Source: Variovorax davisae
Lineage (GTDB): Bacteria > Pseudomonadota > Gammaproteobacteria > Burkholderiales > Burkholderiaceae_C
NCBI RefSeq assembly: GCF_030316845.1
Contig: NZ_JASZYS010000013.1
Location: 1-64,000 of the forward strand
Length of the DNA stretch: 64,000 bases
Direction: 5' to 3'
The position numbers and the translations under genes are program-made. Below, in pieces: positions 27,806 to 36,356 of this stretch; positions within the stretch are counted from its first letter, which is position 1, and each line of letters starts with the position of its first letter. Below the pieces are notes generated by a model, which saw nothing but the letters and a program-made list of their open reading frames with translations, was not told the origin of the DNA and ran no database searches.

Positions 27806-29452
27806 TCAACGAGCCAAGGTCCAGTACTGGCGACCCGCCTCATTCTCGATGGACCGCAGGCGGATTCGGCTCGCGGGCATCAGGTCGTTGCGGAGCAGGC
27901 CGCCGATGTCGTAGAGCAACGGTTCGGCCTGCGCGTAGGCTCCGTGCCCGAGCTGGCTGAAATCGATGGCGGACACCTCGATCGTGTCGATCCCATCCAT
28001 CACCGTTACCGGCGGCGCATAGCCTACGCGCGGAAACTGGTGCAGAAACAGGGACAGCCAGACAGCGCGATCGCGCCGCGAGACGTAGAGGGTGGTGCGG
28101 TCGGAGAGCTTCGGATACACCGCAGCCAGCCGACTGAAGAGTTCGACGTCGATGTCCGGTGCCGCAAGGAAAATCTGGCCGATGCGCAACAGGCCTTTGG
28201 CCCGTTCTGAACCCTCCAACTGGGCGAGGGCTCGCAGCAGGCCCCGGTTTCCCATGCTGTGCGCAATCACGTGGACACGACCAGCATCGATCCGGGTGCA
28301 AAGGGAATGGACGAATTCCGCGAGGTGCGTCTCGCTGGCATCGATCGCCGCTTCGTCGGCGAAATAGCCCATGAGGTTGGCACGCGAGGGCCAACTGTAG
28401 AACGCAGTCACGCCTGGAACCCCGAGATCCACATGCAGCTGAGCCGCCCTCACGGCCGCTTGCTCGAAGCTGGTGTTGTAGCCGTGGACGTAGAGCAGCA
28501 CGTCGCGCCGCCCGATGCTCGACTGGGTGGTCGTCAGCGCGTCGCTCATCTCCTGCCACTGCCTCTGCTGGGCGAGCGGCGTCGTTTCCCTGAGTCGGAT
28601 GCGGTCGTCCGTGCGCTTCAGCCAGCGAAGCAGGGCGGAGGATCCGGTCGAGCCGAACGCGCGGCTCGACGGCACCGACACGACACAGCGTCCCACCTCC
28701 AGTTTCGGCCCTCGCGCCTTGGCGTATCCCTTCGATCCGTCGTCCGGATCCACGGCTTGGCGATTCGTGCCGTACCACACGGTGCATTCGACGGCCTGTC
28801 CCGCGCGATCCGCTGCAGCCGGATCCCCGACGTGCAGTCGGGCAACTCCGCTCTCGAAAGTCTCGAACGCTGGCGGCAGGGGGGGCCACAGCGGCGGCTC
28901 GTCCTGTTCGCTCAGCCGTGTCACTTCCGTCGCGAGCGTCGAGGCTGCAAGCTGCGCGCAAGCACCTTCGAAACGGGCAAGATGGGCGATGCGCTGGCGC
29001 ACTGTCCCGACGTCGGCACGGCCCAGGGTCCAGGCCAACTGGGCCAGGAGGACCCCGGACGGGCTGCCAGTCGAATCGAGGTCGCCTCGGGCGTCGAATG
29101 GCCAGTGACGGAAGTAGGCGCGAACAAGTTCGTCGATCGGAACCGGAGCGGGAGCAGCGCGGGCCGCGAATGCGATGACCAGCCGATCCGCCTCCGCCCG
29201 CAGGGTGGCGCCGAGTATCGAACTCTGCAGGAAAAGTTCGAAGGCGGTCGAGACGAGTTCCATGCACAACTCGGGTTCCATGTCATCGAGCGCTTGGGCC
29301 TGGATGGCAAGGGTCAGGTCCGGGGCTTGCCCGAGGCGCATGCGGCAGATGCAAGCCTTGCCGCGCATATTCGCAGTCAGCCGGCGCGTGGCGGTATCGA
29401 CACGCGCGTCGATGCCAGGACCGTCGCCAATGGCGCGATGATCGTCGTTCAT
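27806..29452 (-). CDS. DUF900 alpha/beta hydrolase, divergent partner of a TPR-CHAT protein
   Basis: 548 residues from the ATG at 29452, which has a GAGG site 7-10 bases upstream; the longer frame lacks one. The first 220 residues match nothing I recognise. From VWYGTNRQ (about 225-232) the DUF900 hydrolase domain runs to the end. It has HGYNTSFEQA (oxyanion region, about 323-332), the nucleophile elbow AHSMGN (Ser399), AAPDIDVELF (Asp433 or 435) and LGHGAYA (His503), so the Ser-Asp-His triad looks complete. Substrate class (lipid, ester or peptide) is unknown. Base composition is lower in GC than in the flanking genes, and TTG, CGA and TCG codons are frequent, suggesting transfer together with the neighbouring gene. 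Confidence 0.85.
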   Translation of the reverse strand: MNDDHRAIGDGPGIDARVDTATRRLTANMRGKACICRMRLGQAPDLTLAIQAQALDDMEPELCMELVSTAFELFLQSSILGATLRAEADRLVIAFAARAAPAPVPIDELVRAYFRHWPFDARGDLDSTGSPSGVLLAQLAWTLGRADVGTVRQRIAHLARFEGACAQLAASTLATEVTRLSEQDEPPLWPPLPPAFETFESGVARLHVGDPAAADRAGQAVECTVWYGTNRQAVDPDDGSKGYAKARGPKLEVGRCVVSVPSSRAFGSTGSSALLRWLKRTDDRIRLRETTPLAQQRQWQEMSDALTTTQSSIGRRDVLLYVHGYNTSFEQAAVRAAQLHVDLGVPGVTAFYSWPSRANLMGYFADEAAIDASETHLAEFVHSLCTRIDAGRVHVIAHSMGNRGLLRALAQLEGSERAKGLLRIGQIFLAAPDIDVELFSRLAAVYPKLSDRTTLYVSRRDRAVWLSLFLHQFPRVGYAPPVTVMDGIDTIEVSAIDFSQLGHGAYAQAEPLLYDIGGLLRNDLMPASRIRLRSIENEAGRQYWTLAR

Positions 29453-29462
29453 GGGCGACCTC

Positions 29463-29483
29463 ATGAATTCATTGCCCGCAATG
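29463..29483. promoter_or_regulatory. Palindromes in the divergent hydrolase/TPR-CHAT promoter region
   Basis: The 77 bp gap contains a perfect 10 bp palindrome ATGAATTCAT (29463-29472), directly followed by CATTGC-CC-GCAATG (29470-29483), an inverted repeat with 6 bp arms. Their position between two divergent starts suggests shared control. The binding factor is unknown; no regulator gene lies in the island. Confidence 0.4.
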
Positions 29484-29529
29484 AAAAACGGGTGGCCGAT
29501 TGTCAGGTAGAAGCGACCGCAAGGCGAAA

Positions 29530-32500
29530 ATGTCTTCCCTGGATCGACCCTCGGCACCCGCCGTGCCGTGCGATCGTCTCCTGCAGCCACCCGACGACCT
29601 GAGCGAGGACCGATGCATGAACTTGGACGAGCCGGACGTACTGAGGGATTGGCGACCGAACGTGCCGATCACAGGCGAGGAAGACGCATTGCTTCAGGCC
29701 AACGATGGGCCACCCTCGTGCGAAGGGATCCGCACCCATGCCCGGGAAGGATCGCGCTATCTGGACGCTCGCGGCGCAGGCATGCCCCCGGCGCTGCGGG
29801 CGCGACGGGCACTGGGCCTGCTTCGATTCGGGAAAGAGTCTCTCCAGGACGGGCGCTACCGACCCGCGGCCGGTGCCTTCGCGCTGGCGATGAGGTTGCG
29901 GATCTTCGACCACGAGGATGAATCCGAACCGATTCTGGAACTCGCGCACGAGATTGCGGTGGCTTCGGCCTACCTCGATGAGCTGGAACGTGCACACCGG
30001 CTCTTCGTTTGGGTCGTGGAACTCCGGACACGCACATTGGGCGCGTCCCACGTCGACACCATCAAGTCGACCGGCGGCCTCGTCGCCACGTTGTTGCGGC
30101 GGGGACGGGCACAAGAAGCTGAGTCCTTGGCCGTGGACTTGCTGAGGATCTGTCAGGAGGCACGCGGAGTGGACGACCTCGAGACCTTGGATGTCTGGAA
30201 TGCCTGCGGAGCCTCCATGGCGGCGGCCGGCCATCTGGATGAAGCGTGTCGCACCCTCGACGAAGCACTTGAGATCGCCCGGGAACGCTGGGGTCCGGAC
30301 AACTCGAAATCGCTGCAAATCGCACACTCCCTGGGCATCGCACTGTTCGAGCGCGGCGATTTCACGCGCGCCAGCGAGTTGGAGAGGCAGGTGCTTCTGG
30401 TGCGCGAGCGGGTTCTCGGACCCGATCATCCCCTCACTCTCGCGACGGCAAACAACCTCGCGCATTCTCTCGCGGCGATCGGTCGAGAGCGGGAGTCCCG
30501 AAGCATGTTTGGCGACCTGCGTCGCCGAACCGAGGCGTTGCATGGCGCCGATTCGCTCAAGGCCTTGCGAGCCAGAAAAATGGACCCCTCGTCAGAGCCG
30601 GAATCCGGCGACGACGTCGCGTTGAGCCAGGCGATATACGAGAAGCTGCGCGACCTGGGGGACGACCACCATCCCGAGACGCTGCTGGCCTCGCTCAACG
30701 TGGCCGAAGCACAAGCCGCGGCTGGCCAATGGGGCGCTGCCCGTTCCATGTTCGAGACGGCATTCGATTCACTGGAGTCGCTCAACGGGCTCGACCATGC
30801 AAGCACGTTGAATGCGGCCGGCCGCTTCCTGGCTGCGGCTTCGATCCAGCGCGATTTCGATTGCACCCGTGCGCTCTCACTTCGCCTGCTGGCTTCGATT
30901 GGAACGATGAGGCAGGCCAAGCGCGAGGTCTTCGGCATCGCGAAAGAGTGCGTGGAGACATGGATCGATGAAGTCATGCAGATGCGATCTGACGGCGAGG
31001 AGGACCGAGCGCCAGCGCGCTTCGAGGAATTGCCGCCGCTGCTGCGCGAGACGAGCAGGCATCTGCAGGAGCTGCGCGAACTCGGTTCAAGCGACAGCGT
31101 GCGCAATTCGAGCGAGGATTTCGCCGCTTTTCACCATTGGTGGGTGCACTTGAGCCTGAACTTGGCGCCGGACGAGGTCACCGTGGCGCTGGCGCCGCTT
31201 CACGGCCTGCAATCCTGGACCCTCGCCAGCGGAGAGACATCGAGCCTGTCTTCGACGGAATCAGCAACGCGTGTTCTGGCCTCCGTTCGGCATGCGCTTG
31301 CCGATGTTCGCGGCCAGATCGGGGAGGCGCAGGCCCGTGCGAACGCAGATCGAACGCCTGCCGCCTGGGCGCAGGTCCGGCGTCTGCAGGCGCATGAGAA
31401 CACGCTGCTTGCCAGCTATCGGGAGGCGCGCGACGAAGCGAGGGCGCTCGATCCCGCCTTGGCGGCAATGGACTTCTCGCACGCGGAGCTCACGGTCTCG
31501 AAGATTGCCGCGCAGATGGCGCCCGGGGAGGGGCTCGTCGTGCTCTACACACTGGGCGGCATGGAGACGCCGCTGGCCATCATCGTGGCTGACGGGACGC
31601 CGGACTTTCGCGAGTTTCCTGGCCTGACCAACGTCCAGGAGCGACTGCGGGCGCTCGCAAAGCCGGGTCGGAATTCGCACAGTTCAGGCGCACGTGATCT
31701 TCTGGCGACTGACACGACATCGAGGGACGCGGCGAATTCGGCGAGCGACGATGGTCCGTGGTTCGACGACTGGGAAGTGCTCGTCACCATGTCTTTCTGG
31801 GTGCCCCTGCATCTGGCTCACCCTCGAATCGTGCGGTGGCACGTCGTCAGTGGCCCGGGGACGCATGGCTATACCGTGGCGGCGGCGCCCCACTGGGGAC
31901 AGGCACATTTCTATTGCGGATTGCCGGCCTTTCTGAGACTGCGCGCCATGACTCCACGGAATCTGGCACCGGCGCGCATCGATGTCGTCGTCGAGCCGAG
32001 CTGGACCCGGGCACCCATCGCCTTCGTCGAGGCGGAAGCCAGACTGATCGCAAGGCTGCGGATGGGTGCGATCGTGACTCGCTCGGACGTCGACACGTGG
32101 CTGAGTCGCAGCGGGCGTGCAGACTCCTGGCTGCTCGCGTGCCACGGGATCGTCGAAGGCGAGGCCGAGTCGCTGCACGGCGCATTGCTGATCGACGCCG
32201 ATCGGGAGATCCGACTCGACGCCCAGGCCGTTGCGGCACTCTCCCGACGATCACCGGTTTCGGAAGTGTTCCTGTCGGCCTGTGTCGGCGGTCTCGTGGG
32301 CAATTCCCATACGGGCGACGCGATGGGTATCGTGGCGGCGTTGCAGCTCCATGGTGTACGAGCCGTCATCGCCTGCGTGGCGCCGGTCAGCGACTTCTAC
32401 ATGCCGCTTCTGTCGGCTGCCTACGCCCTGGCTCGCCGGACCGAGACGCCATCAGCGGCCCTGCAGCAGGCCAGGACCCAGCTTCGATCCGGGGCTTGGC

Positions 32501-32859
32501 CTCGCCGAATGGTGACGGCAGTGCAGGACATCTATGCCGAGCAAATCATCGACGTCCTGGGGCGTATTGCACGCTTGGGCGCCTTGGCGTCTGGCGATGC
32601 ACGAGCCCTGGTTTCGCTGGTGGGAACCCTTCGGGGCTGGCTTCTGCCCGACGACTTTCGAGAAGCGTGGTTCGGCTCCGAAGTGACTGCGAGTTCGGCC
32701 CTGTGCTTCGCCGTCAGCGAGTGGTGCACCATCATGGAGCGCCGCGCGTCTCTGGCGGCGCAGGTGGTCGCGCGCCTGGTCGACGAGCGCGCCGACCTGC
32801 CTGCGGATGCGCATCGCGCGGTGGAGCACCTGTGCGCATGCACGGTTTGCTTTGGATGA
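29530..32859 (+). CDS. TPR-CHAT protein (caspase-like protease with tetratricopeptide repeats)
   Basis: 1109 residues from the ATG at 29530, chosen for its AAGG site five bases upstream; a TTG at 29500 and an ATG at 29617 also exist. Residues about 80-450 carry tetratricopeptide repeats of the kinesin/NB-ARC-associated type (LGPDHPLTLATANNLAHSL, and ALEIARERWGPDNSKSLQIA). A helical spacer follows. The last 420 residues contain a CHAT domain with the catalytic His872 in WLLACHGIVEGE and Cys918 in VFLSACVGG, and the typical GDAMGIVAALQLHGVRAVIA. CHAT domains are caspase-like proteases, some used in antiphage defence (Craspase, gasdermin systems). The TPR part probably senses a partner or trigger. 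Lower GC than neighbours suggests transfer. Confidence 0.88.
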   Translation: MSSLDRPSAPAVPCDRLLQPPDDLSEDRCMNLDEPDVLRDWRPNVPITGEEDALLQANDGPPSCEGIRTHAREGSRYLDARGAGMPPALRARRALGLLRFGKESLQDGRYRPAAGAFALAMRLRIFDHEDESEPILELAHEIAVASAYLDELERAHRLFVWVVELRTRTLGASHVDTIKSTGGLVATLLRRGRAQEAESLAVDLLRICQEARGVDDLETLDVWNACGASMAAAGHLDEACRTLDEALEIARERWGPDNSKSLQIAHSLGIALFERGDFTRASELERQVLLVRERVLGPDHPLTLATANNLAHSLAAIGRERESRSMFGDLRRRTEALHGADSLKALRARKMDPSSEPESGDDVALSQAIYEKLRDLGDDHHPETLLASLNVAEAQAAAGQWGAARSMFETAFDSLESLNGLDHASTLNAAGRFLAAASIQRDFDCTRALSLRLLASIGTMRQAKREVFGIAKECVETWIDEVMQMRSDGEEDRAPARFEELPPLLRETSRHLQELRELGSSDSVRNSSEDFAAFHHWWVHLSLNLAPDEVTVALAPLHGLQSWTLASGETSSLSSTESATRVLASVRHALADVRGQIGEAQARANADRTPAAWAQVRRLQAHENTLLASYREARDEARALDPALAAMDFSHAELTVSKIAAQMAPGEGLVVLYTLGGMETPLAIIVADGTPDFREFPGLTNVQERLRALAKPGRNSHSSGARDLLATDTTSRDAANSASDDGPWFDDWEVLVTMSFWVPLHLAHPRIVRWHVVSGPGTHGYTVAAAPHWGQAHFYCGLPAFLRLRAMTPRNLAPARIDVVVEPSWTRAPIAFVEAEARLIARLRMGAIVTRSDVDTWLSRSGRADSWLLACHGIVEGEAESLHGALLIDADREIRLDAQAVAALSRRSPVSEVFLSACVGGLVGNSHTGDAMGIVAALQLHGVRAVIACVAPVSDFYMPLLSAAYALARRTETPSAALQQARTQLRSGAWPRRMVTAVQDIYAEQIIDVLGRIARLGALASGDARALVSLVGTLRGWLLPDDFREAWFGSEVTASSALCFAVSEWCTIMERRASLAAQVVARLVDERADLPADAHRAVEHLCACTVCFG

Positions 32860-32997
32860 GGCCATCGAGCGTCGGCCGCGACAACCGTACAAATAGCAAA
32901 ATTCTCGCCTCATCGTTCAAGCCAGCCGGGTCGACGTCCATTAACCTCGGGCGGCTTCACTCCGCGGACGCGCTCCGCTTTCCGAAAGGTCACCGCC

Positions 32998-33651
32998 ATG
33001 CCCATCACCGCCAAGCCCGCCCCGGGTGCCAAGCTGCTCACTCCCACCGACCACACCCTGGTCATGATCGACTTCCAGTCGCAGATGGCCTTCGCCACGC
33101 ACTCGATCGAGGCCGTCACGCTGCGCAACAACGCGGCGCTGGTGGCGCATGCGGCGGCTGGCTTCGGCGCCTCGACCATCCTCACGACCGTGGCCGAGAA
33201 GAGCTTCTCGGGCCCGATGTTCGACGAGATCAAGGCCGCCTTCCCGGGCCAGGCGATGCTCGACCGCACTTCGATGAACACCTGGGAGGACGCCGCCGTC
33301 ATCAAGAAGGTCAACGAGATCGGCAAGTCGCGCATCGTGCTGTGCGGGCTCTGGACCGGCGTCTGCATCGTCGGCCCGGCCCTGTCGGCGCTCGACCAGG
33401 GCTTCGAGGTGTACGTCATCGCCGACGCCTGCGGCGACGTCTCGGCCGAGGCCCACGACCGCGCCATGGACCGCATGGTGCAGGCCGGCGCCCAGCCCAT
33501 GACCTCGCTGCAGTACCTGCTGGAACTGCAACGCGACTGGGCCCGCACCGACAGCTACGAGATGACCACCGGCATCGCCAAGAAGTTCGGCGGCGCCTAC
33601 GGACTGGGCATCGTCTACGCCCAGTCGATGTTCGGCGCCCACGAAGGCTGA
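32998..33651 (+). CDS. Isochorismatase-family hydrolase (YcaC-like)
   Basis: 217 residues. The family triad is visible: Asp in LVMIDFQSQM (about 25), a Lys in TTVAEKSFSGP (about 68) and the nucleophile Cys in CGLWTGVCIVGPAL (about 122). YcaC-type members are octameric cytosolic hydrolases without a firmly known substrate; other members act on amides such as nicotinamide. It begins an apparent operon with the XapX, amidohydrolase, DoxX and MFS genes (16 bases to XapX). GC content returns to the local norm here, marking the right edge of the CHAT island. Confidence 0.88.
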   Translation: MPITAKPAPGAKLLTPTDHTLVMIDFQSQMAFATHSIEAVTLRNNAALVAHAAAGFGASTILTTVAEKSFSGPMFDEIKAAFPGQAMLDRTSMNTWEDAAVIKKVNEIGKSRIVLCGLWTGVCIVGPALSALDQGFEVYVIADACGDVSAEAHDRAMDRMVQAGAQPMTSLQYLLELQRDWARTDSYEMTTGIAKKFGGAYGLGIVYAQSMFGAHEG

Positions 33652-33667
33652 GCGGGTGGGGCGGGCC

Positions 33668-33961
33668 ATGAAGCCTTACCTCGTCTCGCTGGCCCTCGGC
33701 GTCCTGGTCGGCGTGATCTATGCGCTGTTCAGCGTGCGCTCGCCGGCGCCGCCGATCATCGCGCTGGTGGGCCTGCTCGGCATCCTGGCCGGCGAGCAGC
33801 TGCCGCCGCTGGTCAAGCGCCTGTTCGAGCCGTCCCACGCGGCCAGCTCGTGGCTGCAGCACCAGGTCAAGCCCCACATGTTCGGCGAGCTGCCGCAATG
33901 CGCGAAGCCGGTGGACGTCGCGGCGGCCGACGCTGCGGCAGCGCACCGCGACACCCCATGA
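33668..33961 (+). CDS. XapX domain small membrane protein
   Basis: About 97 residues from the ATG at 33668; a GTG at 33656 would add four. Two membrane segments form the XapX (DUF1427) signature: KPYLVSLALGVLVGVIYALF, then PPIIALVGLLGILAGEQL. The tail is soluble. The function of the family is unknown, but it commonly sits beside amidohydrolases and isochorismatases. Its TGA overlaps the next start as ATGA at 33958-33961. Confidence 0.85.
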   Translation: MKPYLVSLALGVLVGVIYALFSVRSPAPPIIALVGLLGILAGEQLPPLVKRLFEPSHAASSWLQHQVKPHMFGELPQCAKPVDVAAADAAAAHRDTP

Positions 33962-35955
33962 CGGCCGACTTCGATCCCCGACGCCGCCGGCTCTTCCTCG
34001 GCACGCTCGGCGCAGCGCTCGGCGGCCAGGCCGCGGCCCAGCAACTCTCTCCCAGGAAACCCGACATGGTCGACACCCGAGCCCCCGAGCTCATCCTGCA
34101 CAACGGCCGCTTCACGACCCTGGCGCGCAACAACCCGACGGCCAGCGCGGTCGCGATCCGCGACGGCCGCTTCACCCATGTGGGCCGCAGCGAGGACCTC
34201 CTGCCGCTGGCCGGCGCCGGCACCCGGGTCGTCGACCTCCATGGCCGCCCGGTGCTGCCCGGGCTGATCGACAACCACCTGCACATCATCCGCGGCGGCC
34301 TCAACTACAACCTCGAACTGCGCTGGGACGGCGTGCGCAGCCTGGCCGACGCCATGGCCATGCTGAAGCGCCAGGTCGCGATCACGCCGGCACCGCAATG
34401 GGTGCGGGTGGTGGGCGGCTTCACCGAGCACCAGTTCGCCGAGAAGCGGCTGCCGACCATCGCCGAACTCAATGCCGTGGCGCCCGACACGCCGGTGTTC
34501 CTGCTGCACCTGTACGACCGCGCGCTGCTCAACGGCGCCGCGCTGCGGGCCGTCGGCTACACGAAGGAGACGCCGGCCCCGCCCGGCGGCGAGATCGTGC
34601 GCGACAGCGCCGGAAACCCGACCGGGCTGCTGCTGGCCAAGCCGAACGCGAGCATCCTCTATGCGACGCTGGCCAAGGGGCCGAAGCTGCCCTTCGACTA
34701 CCAGCTCAATTCGACCCGGCACTTCATGCGCGAGCTGAACCGGCTCGGCGTCACCGGCGCCATCGACGCCGGCGGCGGCTTCCAGAACTTCCCCGAGGAC
34801 TACCAGGTGATCCAGCAGCTGGCCGACGCCGGCCAGCTCACGATCCGCCTGGCCTACAACCTGTTCACGCAGAAGCCCAAGCAGGAGAAGCAGGACTTCC
34901 TGAACTGGACCGCGACCTCGAAATACAAGCAGGGCGACGACTACTTCCGCCACAACGGCGCCGGCGAGATGCTGGTGTTCTCGGCCGCCGACTTCGAGGA
35001 CTTCCGCCAGCCGCGCCCCGACATGGCGCCCGAGATGGAGGGCGAACTCGAGGAGGTGGTGCGGGTGCTGGTGCAGAACAAGTGGCCCTGGCGCTTGCAC
35101 GCGACCTACGACGAGACCATCGAGCGCGCGCTCGACGTCTTCGAGAAGGTGAACCGCGACACGCCGCTGGCCGGGCTGAACTGGTTCTTCGACCACTGCG
35201 AGACCATTTCCGAGAAGTCGATCGACCGCATCGCGGCGCTCGGCGGCGGCATCGCCGTGCAGCACCGCATGGCCTACCAGGGCGAGTATTTCGTCGAGCG
35301 CTACGGCGCCGCCGCGGCCGAGGCGACGCCGCCGGTAAAGCGGATGCTCGAAAAGGGCGTCAAGGTGTCGGCCGGCACCGACGCGACCCGCGTCGCCTCC
35401 TACAACCCGTGGGTGTCGCTGTCGTGGCTGGTCACCGGCAAGACCGTCGGCGGCCTGCAGATCACGCCCCAGCGCAACTGCCTGGACCGCGAAGCGGCGC
35501 TGCGCATGTGGACCGAGAACGTGACCTGGTTCTCCAACGAAGTGGGCAAGAAGGGCCGCATCGAGGCCGGGCAGCTGGCCGACCTGGTGGTGCCCGACCG
35601 CGACTTCTTCGCCTGCCCCGAATCCGAGATCGCCGACACCACGGCCCTGCTCACGATGGTCGGCGGCAAGGTGGTCTGGGGCGCCGGCGAATTCGCCGGG
35701 CAGGACGAGGGCGCGCCGCCGCCGGCCATGCCCGACTGGTCGCCGGTGCGCAGCTTTGGCGGCTACGCGGGCTGGGGCGACAAGGAGGGCCGGCCGCTGC
35801 AGGCGACCGTGCGCCGCCTGGCGGCCGACTGCGCCTGCGCCAACGACTGCAACCTGCACGGCCACCAGCATGCGACCGCGTGGTCGAGCCGGCTGCCGGT
35901 GGCCGACCTCAAGAGCTTCTGGGGCGCCCTGGGCTGCGCCTGCTGGGCGGTGTGA
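33958..35955 (+). CDS. Tat-exported amidohydrolase (YtcJ-like)
   Basis: 665 residues. The N-terminus DPRRRRLFLGTLGAALGG is a twin-arginine-type signal, so a metal enzyme folded before export is likely. The amidohydrolase fold shows the metal-binding pair in GLIDNHLHIIRGG (about 102-114), a later His in WRLHATYDET (about 380), FDHCET (about 420) and the Asp in SAGTDATRV (about 475). YtcJ-like members are broad, poorly assigned hydrolases of cyclic amides or related bonds. A C-terminal extension of about 70 residues has a Cys/His-rich end (CACANDCNLHGHQH), unusual for the family. It is coupled to XapX upstream and to DoxX downstream (TGATG). Confidence 0.85.
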   Translation: MTADFDPRRRRLFLGTLGAALGGQAAAQQLSPRKPDMVDTRAPELILHNGRFTTLARNNPTASAVAIRDGRFTHVGRSEDLLPLAGAGTRVVDLHGRPVLPGLIDNHLHIIRGGLNYNLELRWDGVRSLADAMAMLKRQVAITPAPQWVRVVGGFTEHQFAEKRLPTIAELNAVAPDTPVFLLHLYDRALLNGAALRAVGYTKETPAPPGGEIVRDSAGNPTGLLLAKPNASILYATLAKGPKLPFDYQLNSTRHFMRELNRLGVTGAIDAGGGFQNFPEDYQVIQQLADAGQLTIRLAYNLFTQKPKQEKQDFLNWTATSKYKQGDDYFRHNGAGEMLVFSAADFEDFRQPRPDMAPEMEGELEEVVRVLVQNKWPWRLHATYDETIERALDVFEKVNRDTPLAGLNWFFDHCETISEKSIDRIAALGGGIAVQHRMAYQGEYFVERYGAAAAEATPPVKRMLEKGVKVSAGTDATRVASYNPWVSLSWLVTGKTVGGLQITPQRNCLDREAALRMWTENVTWFSNEVGKKGRIEAGQLADLVVPDRDFFACPESEIADTTALLTMVGGKVVWGAGEFAGQDEGAPPPAMPDWSPVRSFGGYAGWGDKEGRPLQATVRRLAADCACANDCNLHGHQHATAWSSRLPVADLKSFWGALGCACWAV

Positions 35956-36356
35956 TGCAGCGGATCTTCACGCATCCCGCCGTGCGCTGGCTGGCGCTGC
36001 TGTTCCTGTGCGCGGCCTATCTGCAGGGCGGCTTCAACAAGGCGACCGATTTCGCCTCGGCCGTCGCCGAGATGAACCATTTCGGCCTGTCGCCGGCCGG
36101 GCCGCTGGCGGCGGCCGTGATCGTCTTCGAGTTCGGTGCCGCGCTGATGATCCTCACGGGCTTCCACCGCTGGCTCGGCGCCCTGGGCCTGGCCGGCTTC
36201 ACGCTGATGGCCACCTTCGTCGCCAACCGCTTCTGGGAGCTGGCGATGCCCGAGCGCTTCATGGTCGCCAATGCCTTCTTCGAGCATTGGGGACTGGTCG
36301 GCGGGTTCCTGCTGGTCGCCTGGCACGACCTGAGGGAGCGCCATGAGCGCCGATAA
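35955..36356 (+). CDS. DoxX-family membrane protein
   Basis: 133 residues with four predicted membrane helices (for example WLALLFLCAAYLQGGFNK and LAAAVIVFEFGAALMILTGF). The family pattern GGFNKATDF near the first helix and a central FEFGAAL are visible. DoxX proteins are quinone-linked or redox-associated membrane proteins of unclear function. The start overlaps the amidohydrolase stop by one base (TGATG), and the end overlaps the MFS start by 14 bases, so it is part of the operon. Confidence 0.85.
   Translation: MQRIFTHPAVRWLALLFLCAAYLQGGFNKATDFASAVAEMNHFGLSPAGPLAAAVIVFEFGAALMILTGFHRWLGALGLAGFTLMATFVANRFWELAMPERFMVANAFFEHWGLVGGFLLVAWHDLRERHERR

Noticed and set aside
28259..29602. 447-residue plus-strand frame opposite the DUF900 hydrolase
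   Set aside because: No motif or ribosome site, whereas the minus-strand frame has a complete catalytic triad.
27806..32859. Integrative element carrying the TPR-CHAT pair
   Set aside because: I found no integrase, transposase, tRNA gene or flanking direct repeats. Only composition suggests transfer, so no mobile element is annotated.
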